DNA of 64,000 nucleotides from Selaginella moellendorffii (GCF_000143415.4 NW_003314287.1:1257374-1321373), one strand, 5' to 3'; counted from the first letter of the stretch, positions 35,750 through 47,775 are shown. The notes: generated by a model not told the origin, from the sequence alone. Made by a program: numbers and translations.

Positions 35750-35941
35750 TAAATAAAAAATAGCACAATATAGATTATAATCACATATTATGGATGTTGG
35801 TTATTATGGATCAGGATAATAATATGTAAGACATGAGCAAGATGTGATGAAAGGATGTGAAATTTCATCTTTAAAGAGCTTTCTTGTTGGTACAATTTCT
35901 AGGTTTGGACATCTAGAACTTGTAATTAGAGTAACAGTCAT
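35750..35941 (-). pseudogene. Decayed cysteine-rich peptide gene (family member)
   Basis: From 35941 the minus strand reads MTVTLITSSRCPNLEIVPTR, then KLFKDEISHPF, then TSCSCLTYY before stops. This is homologous to the array peptide through its signal peptide, propeptide and first two cysteines. Later cysteines are lost and stops follow. The upstream flank (35975-36055) keeps the array gene's pre-ATG sequence (TTTCACTTAATTCATT on the minus strand, and the AGCAATGTGAAAATC block). Confidence 0.75.
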
Positions 35942-36249
35942 TCAAAAAAAAAATATATTATACTATTAGAAAATATCATTATTAGTGGAATGAATTAAGT
36001 GAAACAAAAATTGAACTATAGAGATTATAAGATTTTCACATTGCTAAATACTGGTCACAAAAGCTCATTTTTTTTAATATAAATTAATAGAAAATTTAAA
36101 GTAGTTGATAATTTTACAAATTTGGTAGCTTTAGCATTTCAATAAAATTTTAACACTTAGGGGGTTAAATAGGGTATGTAGAAGGCTATGGAACATTTAT
36201 ATATGCCAATGTATGCTTGTTTGGTTTTTGATACCATTACTAAAAAATA

Positions 36250-38056
36250 GACAAAACAAATAGGGATAATGATCTAGCTCTCACAATTACATAGGTGTAA
36301 GCGACTAAATTTTTCATTCTACTTTAGTCACTTAACCACACCTCCGACCACTTGGAGGAGTCTCACTCACAACCTCCATAAGTTCTATTCCGGGCTTGGG
36401 CGTGCCAACCTTTGCACTTGGCCCAAGTGCTCCACGTGTTCAATCCCATGACCAACACCCCAAAGTACCATCAACATATTAGCCTGTTACGCTAAGGCCA
36501 TGCCCCTTCACCTTGGTCACACCGGTGGTCTAACACCACTTGTATCACAGTCCCATCTCTCAAAGACTGGGCCATCCATCCATGAGTGATCATCCCTGAT
36601 CCACTCCTTAGCATCCTTAGGATGCCCACAGACATGGGGATTAACTTTCCCCAATATCCCTTTTCCAATCCCCACCAAATCCCTTTTTGTCCATGGCCAT
36701 GTTCACCAACACTGCCACTAGATTAAGGCCTACAAGCCTGACCATTAAGTCCCTTAGTCCTCTGGGACTACCTCCTCACATGACCGTATCCTTGGTCTCT
36801 ACACTAAAGGATGGCTCCTCCTCCTTTTCACAGTCTGGGACTTTGGGGCAACATTTTGGAACACCGCAGCTTTACGTGAGCCTCATGGGTACTCTCCCCG
36901 CCTTCTGCCTTTGGGTGCTCTAGCCATGGGCTTAGAGCAAGGTTCCGTTGAGCCACGCCAGGTATCCAAGTAGGTAGTGCCACCCACACTTGGACTGGGA
37001 GCATCGGCCAATCGATCTCTTGGGGGAACTAAAGCCAGCTCTTGAACACTTCACCAAGCTACCTTGCTTGTCAATCCATGTTCACTCTAGTCTTGGACTT
37101 CCCAGTGGGCAGCTCATCACTCAACACTGGGTACAGCCTTCCTAGGCTAAACTGGCCTTTCCTGGCCAAACTGACTCCACTGCAATCCTCCCCCTTACTA
37201 TACTTTTGGAGCTTACCAAACCCCCTAGGGTCTGGGAGACAAACGCTTTGGGCTTTCACCCTCTCAGACTTGAACTCGGACTCGGACTCGAACTCAGACT
37301 CAGACTCAGTCTCGGGCTCGGGCTCGGTCTCGGGCTCGGGCTCGGGCTCGGTCTCGACCTCGGCCTCGGTCTTGGTCTCGGTCCTAATCTCGGTCTCAGT
37401 CCCGGTCTCGGTCCCGGTCTCGGTCTCGACCTCGGACTCCATCTCGGGTCCTTCTTGGACTCCATCTCAGACTCCGTCTCGGATTCCATTTCGGACTCCG
37501 TCTTGGATTCCATCTCAGACTCCGTTTTGGTCCATCTCAGACTCCATCTCGGACTCCATCTCGGTCCATCTCAGACTCCATCTCGGACTCCATCTCAGAC
37601 TCCATCTCGGACTCCATCTCAGACTCCATCTCGGGTCCATCTCGGGTCCATCTCGGACTCCATCTTGGACTCCAACTCGGGTCCATCTCGGACTCCAACT
37701 CGGGTCCATCTCGGACTCTAACTCGGGTCCATCTTAGACTCCAACTCGGGTCCATCTCGGAGTCCATCTCGGACTCCAACTCGGGTCCATCTCGGACTCC
37801 ATCTCGGGTCCATCTCGAACTCCAACTCGGGTCCATCTCGGACTCCTCCATGTGTCATGTGTTGGTCCTTTTGGGTCCCTTTTTGGAGCCTCGCTTATTG
37901 CTCACTTCATGCTTATTCTTTGAGCACTTTGTTGGGAGTTCCACTCTCGCTCTCCACCTTTCAAGTCGGAGCTTTCAATCCAAACGTGTTACATTCGTTT
38001 GGCTTTCGCTTCGGCCACTACCACATGGCACCCTTTCGGCTCCACTTTTTTTGTGT
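36250..38056 (-). repeat. Gypsy-type LTR, copy 2 (minus strand)
   Basis: This relatively GC-rich block is the reverse complement of an LTR related to 1375-2517. Read on the minus strand it has GTGAAAGCCCAAAGCG (near 37245-37260), the CCAAAAGTATAGTA phrase (near 37200) and an expanded version of the same minisatellite at 37266-37850. The order of these landmarks is the same as in copy 1. Ends are approximate. There is no internal region attached that I can recognise, so it may be a solo LTR. Confidence 0.65.
37266..37850. repeat. 12-bp-period minisatellite in LTR copy 2
   Basis: This is a tandem array of CTCGGACTCCAT-like units, the reverse complement of the array at 1426-1735 but about twice as long. 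It is open in several frames and produces Asp/Ser-, Glu/Ser- or Arg/Pro-rich phantom proteins. Confidence 0.85.
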
Positions 38057-38116
38057 CTCACAATAGGCTGATAGCATGGGAAAGAAATCCATGGAAACTT
38101 GAAAGGTAAATGTTGG

Positions 38117-38548
38117 ATTTTGAGTAAGGCTTTTTTTTCCTGTACTCACATTCTCGCTCCTGCTTACAAAACAGTGACAAAAAAATAGAGACAAGAATGT
38201 AGTAGAAGAAGAGAAGAAGATAGAAGAGAATAAAATATAACTCAACCTCAAACCCCATAAGTAAGGATAAGTATATATCACTCTCTCCACTTTGCATTAA
38301 CAGTCATAAGCGAGAGAAAAAATGGTTAATTCAATGTAAATGCATACAATAGTGAGTGAGTTGTTTTTCAACACATTTAAGTTCTACTTATATACTACAT
38401 AATTTTATAACCATTCTTAATTGCTTCTCGCCTATGTCAGGTCTTTTCTTTTTGGATGCTTAAACTTAAGTATAAATACATTTTGCCTAAGTTTGCTTAT
38501 TTTGCTCTACTTGGGAAAATATAGAAAATAAAACATTTACCTCTTTAT
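38117..38548 (-). repeat. Left arm of an inverted repeat flanking the peptide array
   Basis: The reverse complement of this segment matches 49160-49535. Shared stretches include ATAAAG.GGTAAATGTTTT, TATATTTTCCCA.G.AGAGCAAAA, GGTTATAAAAT.ATGTAGTATATAAGTA, CTCACTATTGTAT and GAGTGAGAA.GTGAGTACA. The two arms lie about 10.6 kb apart in opposite orientation, on either side of the region that holds the tandem array. There is no coding capacity. Confidence 0.75.
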
Positions 38549-38559
38549 CACTCCCCCAT

Positions 38560-41500
38560 AACAAAGTTACTATTTGTCCTCAGGCAGTCAAATTCTCCAA
38601 ATCCTACTCCAGGTTGCTAAACTTGGTCTTCATAGTGATAAGCTCGATGCTTCAGACTACTAACTTGCTTGGTTGATTTGCAGTCTTGTGAGGGAGGGTG
38701 CTGCTAACCTTGACTTTGTAGTGCTGTTGTGGTGTTTGTTGTTGTTGTGGCTGCCTCATCTTGCTAGATTGATCAGTCAAGAGTGTATCATTGTTGGATG
38801 CCTCTCCGATTCAACTAGAACCTCTTCTGTAGCTTGTCAATCCAGATTTGGGATTGATTTAATGTTTATTAGCCCAATTATCAGCAAGTGTATTTTTGCC
38901 TATGGGTATTCAATCTTTATTGTGAACTGTTAAAGTTCCTACAATAGCTTCTTTGCCTAAGATTGCATAAAATTGTAACAATTGTTTAGTAGGTAAAATT
39001 TTATAAATCCTTTGTAAGTTATAATACTTAAAATTTGCATTTAGCTTGGATAGGCAAATTATATTTTTGTCTAGAAAGAATCCTAGCACTATTTTCTTTT
39101 TGTATAGGTAACTTCATAGATATAAGTCTTACTTACACTATACACCTACAAAATAATCTACATGTATTATCACACCTTCTTTGACATTAGTAAAGGTACT
39201 AAAAGTCAGACTTCTATATACCTTGAGCAGAATATTATCAAGTATTTTGCTTGGTAATTTGTCAAGCTATTTAAGCAATTTCGTTAAATTTATCATTCGC
39301 TGACTTAGTTAGGCACACAAGATAATTTAATTTTTGCCTTTTTATACTTTTGCCTAGTCACATAGAGTGAAGATCAACCAACTTTCATCTAGGTTTATAA
39401 GAAAAATGTATCTTTTAATAAATGTAATGGATCATTGGCAAACATTCTTATTTTGTCTACCCTAATTCCCCTATTCAACTTTTATCAAGACAATGGATGG
39501 TCATCAATTTTCAATCTCTCCACCTAGATGTGTAAGGGTCTTTTCCTTTCTACCCATGCCTAATGTGGTTAATATTAATTCAATGCAAAGACTTTAATGC
39601 ATGATAGTCAATTCCAGAGTAGCTTATTTGCTTCATAGTGGGTCTTACCCTCTAGCTTATAGTCAACTTTGCTCTTATAACTGTGAAATTAGAAAGAATG
39701 ACCTATTGCTCTTAGCAAATTTTAAGCAAATTAGATCAACACTAGGGACTAATTTGAATGGGGTATAAAGATTAATCCATGAAATTGCTTTGTAGAATCA
39801 ACACAAGAGTCAAATTGTTTAATGCATGATAGCCTATTCTAGATCAATTTCTTTGTGTAATGACATTAGATAGCTTTTTAAATATATGATAGCTAATTTG
39901 CAGAAGACTTTGCTTCAAATCTAAATAAAAATTACTTTTCAAAGTAGCTTTTTCATTAATGGGTGGTTATGGTTAATACAAGTCTTTGCTCAAGCTTGTA
40001 TGAAATTTTTTTGAGCTTTAATTAATTTACCTAAGTGTACTAAGTGTAAATTGGTTTGAACAGTTAGAATAATTTGTGATAACCATTTCAAAATTTTGAC
40101 TTATGAGTCTCATAAGCTTTTACAATATGCATAGGAGATTTAAACTTGAGACAAAACTACTCTTAAATTATGTCTAAGTAGTAGTCCAAGCTAAAAGACC
40201 TTAGATCAAAGCCTTAAGACAACACAATGTTTTAATTGTGATTCTACCTTTGTCAAAGCTTTGTAATATTTAGGTGAATAATTCCTTAATTTGTTTTTTA
40301 CTAAGGCTAGCTTTATCTCTCTTACATTTTAAAAAATAAGGCACAAAAACTACAATAAGTAACATGAGGAGAATAGTAATAGACTTGCAAAATATTAAAG
40401 TTAAAATCATCAATGATTTAGATGTAAAATTAACTTTAGAATATAAAGGATATGTGTTTTTTGATAAATACTTCCACCTTACCATATCAATTAACATAGA
40501 TGCAACTAAAAGTGGAAATTTAGTGATTGGGATAAAATCCCAATCCTATTAGCAATTCTGGAAGCTACTAAAGAACAAGGTAAATTAGTAGTAACAAGAG
40601 ATTGAGTTGTATGCCTAAGCATAATACCAAGTATTATGTAAATTCCAATTGCAAGTATAAGGCTCAATGTAAAAACTTAATATAAACTTAGTGTTAATAT
40701 AAGGAGGAATAAAATTAAACAAAAAGGGTTCTTATGGAATCTTTTTTATTTCTCAGTGGATGAATAAATGCTAGGAAACACTAGGGTAGCTCCAAAAGCA
40801 AAAGAAAAAAATTCCAAATGATTCCAAGGATTCCACCTAAGGATTCCAAAGAAAAAATTCCAAATGATTCCAAAAAATGATTCCAAGGATTCAACCTAAT
40901 TTTAGTATTTTTGGTATATGATGAAATCATGTTTCTTTTGCACCTAAAAATCTTTAAACAATGTTATCCATTGTTTTTGAAAGGCTATTGCAACTTTTGC
41001 CATTTGGAAGCTTGTGGAATCTTGTAAAAACCACCGAGGGAGAGCATTAAAAAACCAATATCAAGTCCTACTTTAGTAGTGTTCAAGTAGTTCTTGTTTC
41101 TTTCTTCTTCTTTTTCTTCTTTGTTTTTGATTGAAGCTTGTAGTGATGGCATTTGGGCTTAGCCAAGTTATTGCAATGCTTCTACTCTTCCTTCACTAAT
41201 TCTTTGCTTTTTAAAATAAACTCAACCTTTATTTAATTGAAGCTTGCAATGATGGCATTTGCACCTGGCCGAGTTATTGCAATGCTTCTACTCTTCTTTC
41301 ATTGGTTCTTTACTCTTTAAAATATACTTAGCTTTTGTGTGATTGAAACTTACAGTGATAGCATTTGCGCTTAAGTGAGTTATTGTTGTGTTTTTGCTCT
41401 TCCTTCATTGGTTTTTTGCTCTTTAAAATATACTCTACCTTTGTCTCATCTTTTTACGCTTGTTTCCATGCTTGTTCCTTTGTTTTGTTTTCTCTGGTGA

Positions 41501-42560
41501 ATTCTATTTTTTTCATTACACCCCTTGTATGGCTTAATATAGCTTCTTCCTCTTTTTCTAAAACCCTACTCAATTTTTTAGAAAAGGAGCATTGGTGTAA
41601 AAGGAGATTTGGGAGGTGTAGATTGCATATGTGCAGATCATAAGCTCTAGGTGCTCCTACAAATCCAGCAGCACACTCATTTATTAGCAAATCTAGTAGC
41701 ACACTCATCGCTTAGCAAGGGTGTCAATGTGAAGCACCCCTCCTCTAGGCCAAGGATAGTATTTCAAAGATATAGAAAATGGTACAATAATGACATTGAA
41801 ATGCTTAAATTTAATAAATTTGGCACTTTAATAAATTGTTTGATTTTATTGATAGGTAGATTGTTTTCTTTATATAGTGAAGGTTTTAATATCTTATTTT
41901 AATATCAGGATTAGCAATATTATCATCACTATATACTATTGCTCGTAGTGGACAGGTGGGGATATTAATGTGCATAATAGTTATAGAACTTTATTGACAT
42001 ACCACCCTCCTCATATTCAAATGCATGGAATCTAATAATATAGATTCCTACATGATATTAGCAAAGTAGGCTTTCCCACATTAGGGACATAATGTCATCA
42101 CTACTTTGTTTTATCTAGAGACATTTGGAACTTTGGTGGGATTTTTTATATCTATTGGTGACATGTCAGAAATTGCAATGCTTCACCTTGTACACCTCCA
42201 TTTCAACATTTTCTAAGGTTGTGATATTGCTATTTTGATAGCATTCTTTATTATATTGCCAATGACGTGGCAGCATTTAACAATCATGTTATTATTTTCT
42301 TTCCTTTGAAACCTGTCACTAATTATTATTATGGGATATGTGCTATCTATAGATACATTATATTTATATTTGCCCTCTAATATATTTTTAATCTTTGGCT
42401 TGGCCACAACCTTTTTTACAATATCTCTAGTAAGAGTTTTCTCCCTTTAATATGCTTATCTAAAGGTTTCAATGTTATTAACATAGTTCCTTTTCACCAT
42501 TTATATATATTTCTATTAATAAAAAATATACATACAGTATTCTATAAAAGTTGGATAGAA
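38560..42560. other. AT-rich intergenic stretch
   Basis: No gene is supported over 4 kb. Small open frames at 38.67-38.93 and 40.27-40.55 kb match nothing I recognise. A cluster of GATTCCAAGGATTCCA-type short repeats lies at 40.8-40.9 kb. A 106-bp tandem repeat is listed separately. Confidence 0.45.
41130..41447. repeat. Three-copy 106-bp tandem repeat
   Basis: Copies start at 41130, 41236 and 41342. Each begins ATTGAAGCTTG.AGTGATGGCA or a variant, continues through GAGTTATTGCAATGCTTCTACTCTTC and ends in CTCTTTAAAATATACT. Copies differ at about one base in ten, so the duplication is old. There is no coding frame. Confidence 0.85.
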
Positions 42561-42569
42561 ATTATTAAG

Positions 42570-43110
42570 ACAATTCCTTTTATATTAATTGTAGTGCCGA
42601 ATTTAGAGTCAAACTCCAAGCTTAGAATGAGGGTCCAATACACACTGAAATCCCTTATGAGCACCAATTCCCTATATTTGGCTTCTACATGCAAAATAAA
42701 TAGAATTTACCACAATTTTAATATGCTGATAGCCTAATATAAGAAGGGGGTACCCCATTAACTAATATAGATTGAGAGTCTTATTTTTTTGATACCCCAC
42801 ACCTCAGGTTTAACCCAACTAGAGTAAATTAAACTGCCAAATATCAATTTCAATATGTTGTATGATTCCTCTAGCTAACCAATAAAGTTAGATTTAAAAT
42901 TATTCTAATACCAAATATTAAATTTTAAATTTAAATTTCCTAGAAGGTCACCCAACCTAATACTACTCAAACCCAAAAATATCCAATACCTTTAGCCGAT
43001 TAAAAGAAGAGGTGCACTCTTAGGTGAACCCCAATAAACTTTCTCTCAAATTATTATCTTTGGTTGTTTATATATATTTCTAACTACTATCCTAGTATAT
43101 ATTTGGAATC
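42570..43110 (-). repeat. Heavily decayed LTR copy (minus strand)
   Basis: This AT-rich segment still aligns, as reverse complement, with the LTR part of the array units and with the decayed copy at 51.5-52.2 kb. Examples are ATATGCTGATAGCCTAATATAAG where the array has the complement of CTCACGTTAGGCCACCAGTAT, and ACTATCCTAGTATATATTTGGAA where the other copy has ACTATCCCTACTATATATTTGGAA. Almost all differences are C-to-T or G-to-A. Confidence 0.6.
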
Positions 43111-43878
43111 CTTAGACATTCAATTTAAAATGTAAAATCTATTAACAATGTTATATTGCACCTCCTTGGCAAAAATGTAAATGGAAAAAATATAAACTTT
43201 CATGATTGTCTTTTCTTAAGGAACAAAGAGAAAGGTAGAAAAGTACTTGCAAAAGTTTAGGATGATAAACACTACCACTCACTATTACCCTTATTCAAAT
43301 GTTGATAAAATTAAAGTTAGATATGTTTCTTGAGCTTAAAACCATTAATGTTCATTTACAATTCTACACTAAAAGATTATAGTGAAAAAAAAACACTTTC
43401 ATTTACAAATATTAACCCTATATTTAATACTTTGTCAATATCTTTGATGGTAATTAAATTAAATTTTTATTAAAGCTTGATATACATTTCCACCAGGGTG
43501 TTGCCCAAAGTTAAAATAAAAGTAAGTACTTGCTCCTTGAAAATTCAATTTCTCAAAATTATAAGAATTGTTTACTTTCTATTGAGCTTTTCACTCAAGT
43601 AAGAATGATAGGAATCAAATATTGAAGCTTTTATAACAGCATCAATAACTTGCTTTGGCTTAGGAGAGATGGTGAATTAAGAGTGTATAAATCGACAAGA
43701 ATACTTGTCATGAACATCTATAATTCATCTTGATACACTTAAACAAGATTTTCAAATTTACAAAAAACTTATCAATTTCTCTATACCAAGTATGAGTGGA
43801 TGTACTTTTTATAGACAATCTAATTTCCTAGATAAGTTTTATACTTAGTCATATAAAAAACTTTGTGAATAAGGTTGC

Positions 43879-44241
43879 TCAAAAGGTATGTGCAAATTTA
43901 ATTCTTGCCTTCCAAATTCTCGTAGGATTTATTAATGCACTATTAACTTGTGTAATGATGAGAGCTAGATTGTTGTCCTTGATTGGTTTAAAAGTTTTGT
44001 TATAATGCCAAGGCATAGCATCAAAAACAAAATGGGCATCCATAATAATTTTGCACTTGGCATATAAATTGTCGCGCATGTGACTTCGGGTATCGAAAGT
44101 TACCTGTCGACCAGTCCTTACGGACACTCTTACCTTACTGCCACGATGGCAGAAGGTCGGTATTGCTGGACCCTTTATCAGCCCCTCTTGTTCAAGTGTT
44201 AGTAAACTGGACTTTGCATCTGTACTTGGCCAGATGAGCAT
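43879..44241 (-). pseudogene. Pentatricopeptide-repeat (PPR) fragment
   Basis: The minus-strand frame contains DNLYAKCKIIMDAHFVFDAM, which fits the PPR pattern YAKCG...DARxVFDxM found in plant organelle RNA-binding proteins, preceded by TGRQVT and followed by a decaying continuation. The usual next repeat (SWNxMIxxY) cannot be read, and no upstream repeats are found. I take it as a fragment of a once larger gene. Confidence 0.55.
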
Positions 44242-44319
44242 AAGGACGGAATTCCTAAGTGTCTATTCAGCCAAGCATACTTGGCCTGGCTTTTTAGGTC
44301 TCTTTTGCTCTGTCTTGCA

Positions 44320-44419
44320 NNNNNNNNNNNNNNNNNNNNNNNNNNNNNNNNNNNNNNNNNNNNNNNNNNNNNNNNNNNNNNNNNNNNNNNNNNNNNNNNN
44401 NNNNNNNNNNNNNNNNNNN
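44320..44419. other. Assembly gap (100 N)
   Basis: Exactly 100 N, the conventional size for a gap of unknown length. It ends one base before the first unit of the 1213-bp array, so the array's true left edge and copy number are unknown. Confidence 0.98.
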
Positions 44420-44732
44420 ACTTGGGTCTAAGCCCAAGTTCCATTCCATGCTAGCTGGTGGAGTACCCATATCCTCACGTTAGGCCACCAGTATGCCGAA
44501 ATAGCGCCAGACTCTGTTTGGCTCCGTTTTGCATGCTGGTCCTGGCATTGGGATGCTGGTTGCTTCAAGACTATTCCAAGTCGCTCCGGGCTCCTGTCCT
44601 TTCGCTCCTTGGGCTATATGCTCGGGAGTTGCTCCATGGTCCGGTTCCATCACTCCTTGGTGTCACGCTTGGGAGTTTGGCACTGTTCCTTCGTTCAGTG
44701 GCCCAAGGCCCTAAACCTCGGGTTCCTATAGA

Positions 44733-44858
44733 CACGTGGCACGGACACGTGGTATGTGACACATGGCATCTGTCACGTGGCACAAAGAGGGTTTAGGTTC
44801 CGCTTCGTGGTGTTATCCTATGGTAAATCACCATAGGATAAAGGGTCAAAACCACGTG
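44733..44858 (+). promoter_or_regulatory. Cluster of four G-boxes upstream of peptide gene 1
   Basis: Perfect CACGTG hexamers start at 44733, 44746, 44774 and 44853. Three carry the ACACGTGG or TCACGTGG context of ABA-response or G-box elements bound by bZIP or bHLH factors in plants. The same cluster recurs every 1213 bases (from 45946, 47159 and 48372). The G-boxes lie in the LTR-derived part of the unit, 270-390 bp before the peptide start codon. Between the third and fourth is a perfect 11-bp palindrome arm pair (TTATCCTATGG at 44813-44823, its complement at 44831-44841). Confidence 0.6.
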
Positions 44859-45124
44859 CGCTACATAAATCCAAAAGTACCTTGAGTATGTATTTTTATT
44901 TTCTTCTACAGAATATTACTCTTGTGTTTTGTACACTCATAACCTTCCAAGTGTTAAATTTATATTCAAAGGCATAAAGTTACAAAATTCATAATGTAAA
45001 ACTATTTGTAGATTTCTACAAGAAATAGTGAGTTTTTGTAGCTAATATTTAGCAATGTGAAAATTTTATAATCTTTATAATATAATTCAGCTTGTTTGTT
45101 TCACTTAACTCATTTTAGGAAGAA

Positions 45125-45349
45125 ATGGTGTTTTCTAAAAATATGATATGTGTTTTTTTGATGATTTTTACTTTAGTTACAAGTTTTAGAGATGCAAACT
45201 TAGGAATTGTACCAGCAAGTAAGCTCTCTAAAGGTGGAATTTTACATCCTTTAGCAGCATCTTGCTCATGTTCTACATATTATTGTGTCAATCCATACAT
45301 AATATGTGATTGTAATCCAGGTTGTAGTTGTTTATGTTACTCTTCATAA
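45125..45349 (+). CDS. Secreted cysteine-rich peptide, array copy 1
   Basis: The product is 74 aa with no intron. Residues 1-20 (MVFSKNMICVFLMIFTLVTS) form a signal peptide. A short propeptide-like stretch (RDANLGIVPASKLSKGGILHP) follows. The last 28 residues hold eight cysteines spaced CxCx4Cx6CxCx3CxCxC. I do not recognise the family; the layout is that of a small secreted, disulfide-rich or metal-binding peptide acting outside the cell. TATAATATAA and the motif AGCTTGTTTGTTT, shared with the relative at 60.2 kb, lie 20-45 bp before the ATG. The ATG sits in GAAGAAATGG. AATAAA signals follow the stop within 20-60 bases. Four identical copies repeat at 1213-bp intervals. Confidence 0.8.
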   Translation: MVFSKNMICVFLMIFTLVTSFRDANLGIVPASKLSKGGILHPLAASCSCSTYYCVNPYIICDCNPGCSCLCYSS

Positions 45350-46337
45350 AAATAAAGCATGATTATGTTACTTCCTTACAAAAATAAAGTATGATTATAA
45401 ATCTATGACTAAATTATTTACAATTCTTAAATTACAAGATATGGTTTTCTATACATAGTCATATAAAGTTTTTGAAAATATGCTTTAGAGGAATTTGAGT
45501 TCATTTAAAAATCTAATAAAGAGGTAAATGTTTTCAAATGTATAGTAGGGATAGTGGGTAGGTTGGGCATGGCCGACCAACCTGAGGCATAGTCTAGCTC
45601 CCGCTTGCGTGCCTGTCCTTGTTCTGCGTCCAGCTTGGGTCTAAGCCCAAGTTCCATTCCATGCTAGCTGGTGGAGTACCCATATCCTCACGTTAGGCCA
45701 CCAGTATGCCGAAATAGCGCCAGACTCTGTTTGGCTCCGTTTTGCATGCTGGTCCTGGCATTGGGATGCTGGTTGCTTCAAGACTATTCCAAGTCGCTCC
45801 GGGCTCCTGTCCTTTCGCTCCTTGGGCTATATGCTCGGGAGTTGCTCCATGGTCCGGTTCCATCACTCCTTGGTGTCACGCTTGGGAGTTTGGCACTGTT
45901 CCTTCGTTCAGTGGCCCAAGGCCCTAAACCTCGGGTTCCTATAGACACGTGGCACGGACACGTGGTATGTGACACATGGCATCTGTCACGTGGCACAAAG
46001 AGGGTTTAGGTTCCGCTTCGTGGTGTTATCCTATGGTAAATCACCATAGGATAAAGGGTCAAAACCACGTGCGCTACATAAATCCAAAAGTACCTTGAGT
46101 ATGTATTTTTATTTTCTTCTACAGAATATTACTCTTGTGTTTTGTACACTCATAACCTTCCAAGTGTTAAATTTATATTCAAAGGCATAAAGTTACAAAA
46201 TTCATAATGTAAAACTATTTGTAGATTTCTACAAGAAATAGTGAGTTTTTGTAGCTAATATTTAGCAATGTGAAAATTTTATAATCTTTATAATATAATT
46301 CAGCTTGTTTGTTTCACTTAACTCATTTTAGGAAGAA

Positions 46338-46562
46338 ATGGTGTTTTCTAAAAATATGATATGTGTTTTTTTGATGATTTTTACTTTAGTTACAAGTTTT
46401 AGAGATGCAAACTTAGGAATTGTACCAGCAAGTAAGCTCTCTAAAGGTGGAATTTTACATCCTTTAGCAGCATCTTGCTCATGTTCTACATATTATTGTG
46501 TCAATCCATACATAATATGTGATTGTAATCCAGGTTGTAGTTGTTTATGTTACTCTTCATAA
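46338..46562 (+). CDS. Secreted cysteine-rich peptide, array copy 2
   Basis: The protein sequence is identical to array copy 1: signal peptide, propeptide and eight-cysteine tail. The flanks are also the same, including the G-box cluster starting at 45946, the TATA-like AT stretch and the AATAAA after the stop. No base in the coding region distinguishes it from copy 1 as far as I can read. Confidence 0.8.
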   Translation: MVFSKNMICVFLMIFTLVTSFRDANLGIVPASKLSKGGILHPLAASCSCSTYYCVNPYIICDCNPGCSCLCYSS

Positions 46563-47550
46563 AAATAAAGCATGATTATGTTACTTCCTTACAAAAATAA
46601 AGTATGATTATAAATCTATGACTAAATTATTTACAATTCTTAAATTACAAGATATGGTTTTCTATACATAGTCATATAAAGTTTTTGAAAATATGCTTTA
46701 GAGGAATTTGAGTTCATTTAAAAATCTAATAAAGAGGTAAATGTTTTCAAATGTATAGTAGGGATAGTGGGTAGGTTGGGCATGGCCGACCAACTTGAGG
46801 CATAGTCTAGCTCCCGCTTGCGTGCCTGTCCTTGTTCTGCGTCCAGCTTGGGTCTAAGCCCAAGTTCCATTCCATGCTAGCTGGTGGAGTACCCATATCC
46901 TCACGTTAGGCCACCAGTATGCCGAAATAGCGCCAGACTCTGTTTGGCTCCGTTTTGCATGCTGGTCCTGGCATTGGGATGCTGGTTGCTTCAAGACTAT
47001 TCCAAGTCGCTCCGGGCTCCTGTCCTTTCGCTCCTTGGGCTATATGCTCGGGAGTTGCTCCATGGTCCGGTTCCATCACTCCTTGGTGTCACGCTTGGGA
47101 GTTTGGCACTGTTCCTTCGTTCAGTGGCCCAAGGCCCTGAACCTCGGGTTCCTATAGACACGTGGCACGGACACGTGGTATGTGACACATGGCATCTGTC
47201 ACGTGGCACAAAGAGGGTTTAGGTTCCGCTTCGTGGTGTTATCCTATGGTAAATCACCATAGGATAAAGGGTCAAAACCACGTGCGCTACATAAATCCAA
47301 AAGTACCTTGAGTATGTATTTTTATTTTCTTCTACAGAATATTACTCTTGTGTTTTGTACACTCATAACCTTCCAAGTGTTAAATTTATATTCAAAGGCA
47401 TAAAGTTACAAAATTCATAATGTAAAACTATTTGTAGATTTCTACAAGAAATAGTGAGTTTTTGTAGCTAATATTTAGCAATGTGAAAATTTTATAATCT
47501 TTATAATATAATTCAGCTTGTTTGTTTCACTTAACTCATTTTAGGAAGAA

Positions 47551-47775
47551 ATGGTGTTTTCTAAAAATATGATATGTGTTTTTTTGATGATTTTTACTTT
47601 AGTTACAAGTTTTAGAGATGCAAACTTAGGAATTGTACCAGCAAGTAAGCTCTCTAAAGGTGGAATTTTACATCCTTTAGCAGCATCTTGCTCATGTTCT
47701 ACATATTATTGTGTCAATCCATACATAATATGTGATTGTAATCCAGGTTGTAGTTGTTTATGTTACTCTTCATAA
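47551..47775 (+). CDS. Secreted cysteine-rich peptide, array copy 3
   Basis: The protein sequence is identical to array copies 1 and 2. The unit differs in the LTR-derived part by one A-to-G change near 47139. The G-box cluster starts at 47159. All eight cysteines and the signal peptide are intact. Confidence 0.8.
   Translation: MVFSKNMICVFLMIFTLVTSFRDANLGIVPASKLSKGGILHPLAASCSCSTYYCVNPYIICDCNPGCSCLCYSS

Noticed and set aside
37042-37851. Long Ser/Leu-rich, Glu-rich and Arg/Pro-rich frames
   Set aside because: Same minisatellite artefact in LTR copy 2.
38673-38933. 86-aa frame with hydrophobic segments
   Set aside because: No homology recognised, no codon bias and no flanking signals; it lies in AT-rich repeat debris.
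44458-44796. 112-aa open frame present in all four array units
   Set aside because: It lies in the LTR-derived half, has no signal or motif, and is identical between units only because the units are young. The old LTR copies have it broken in every frame.
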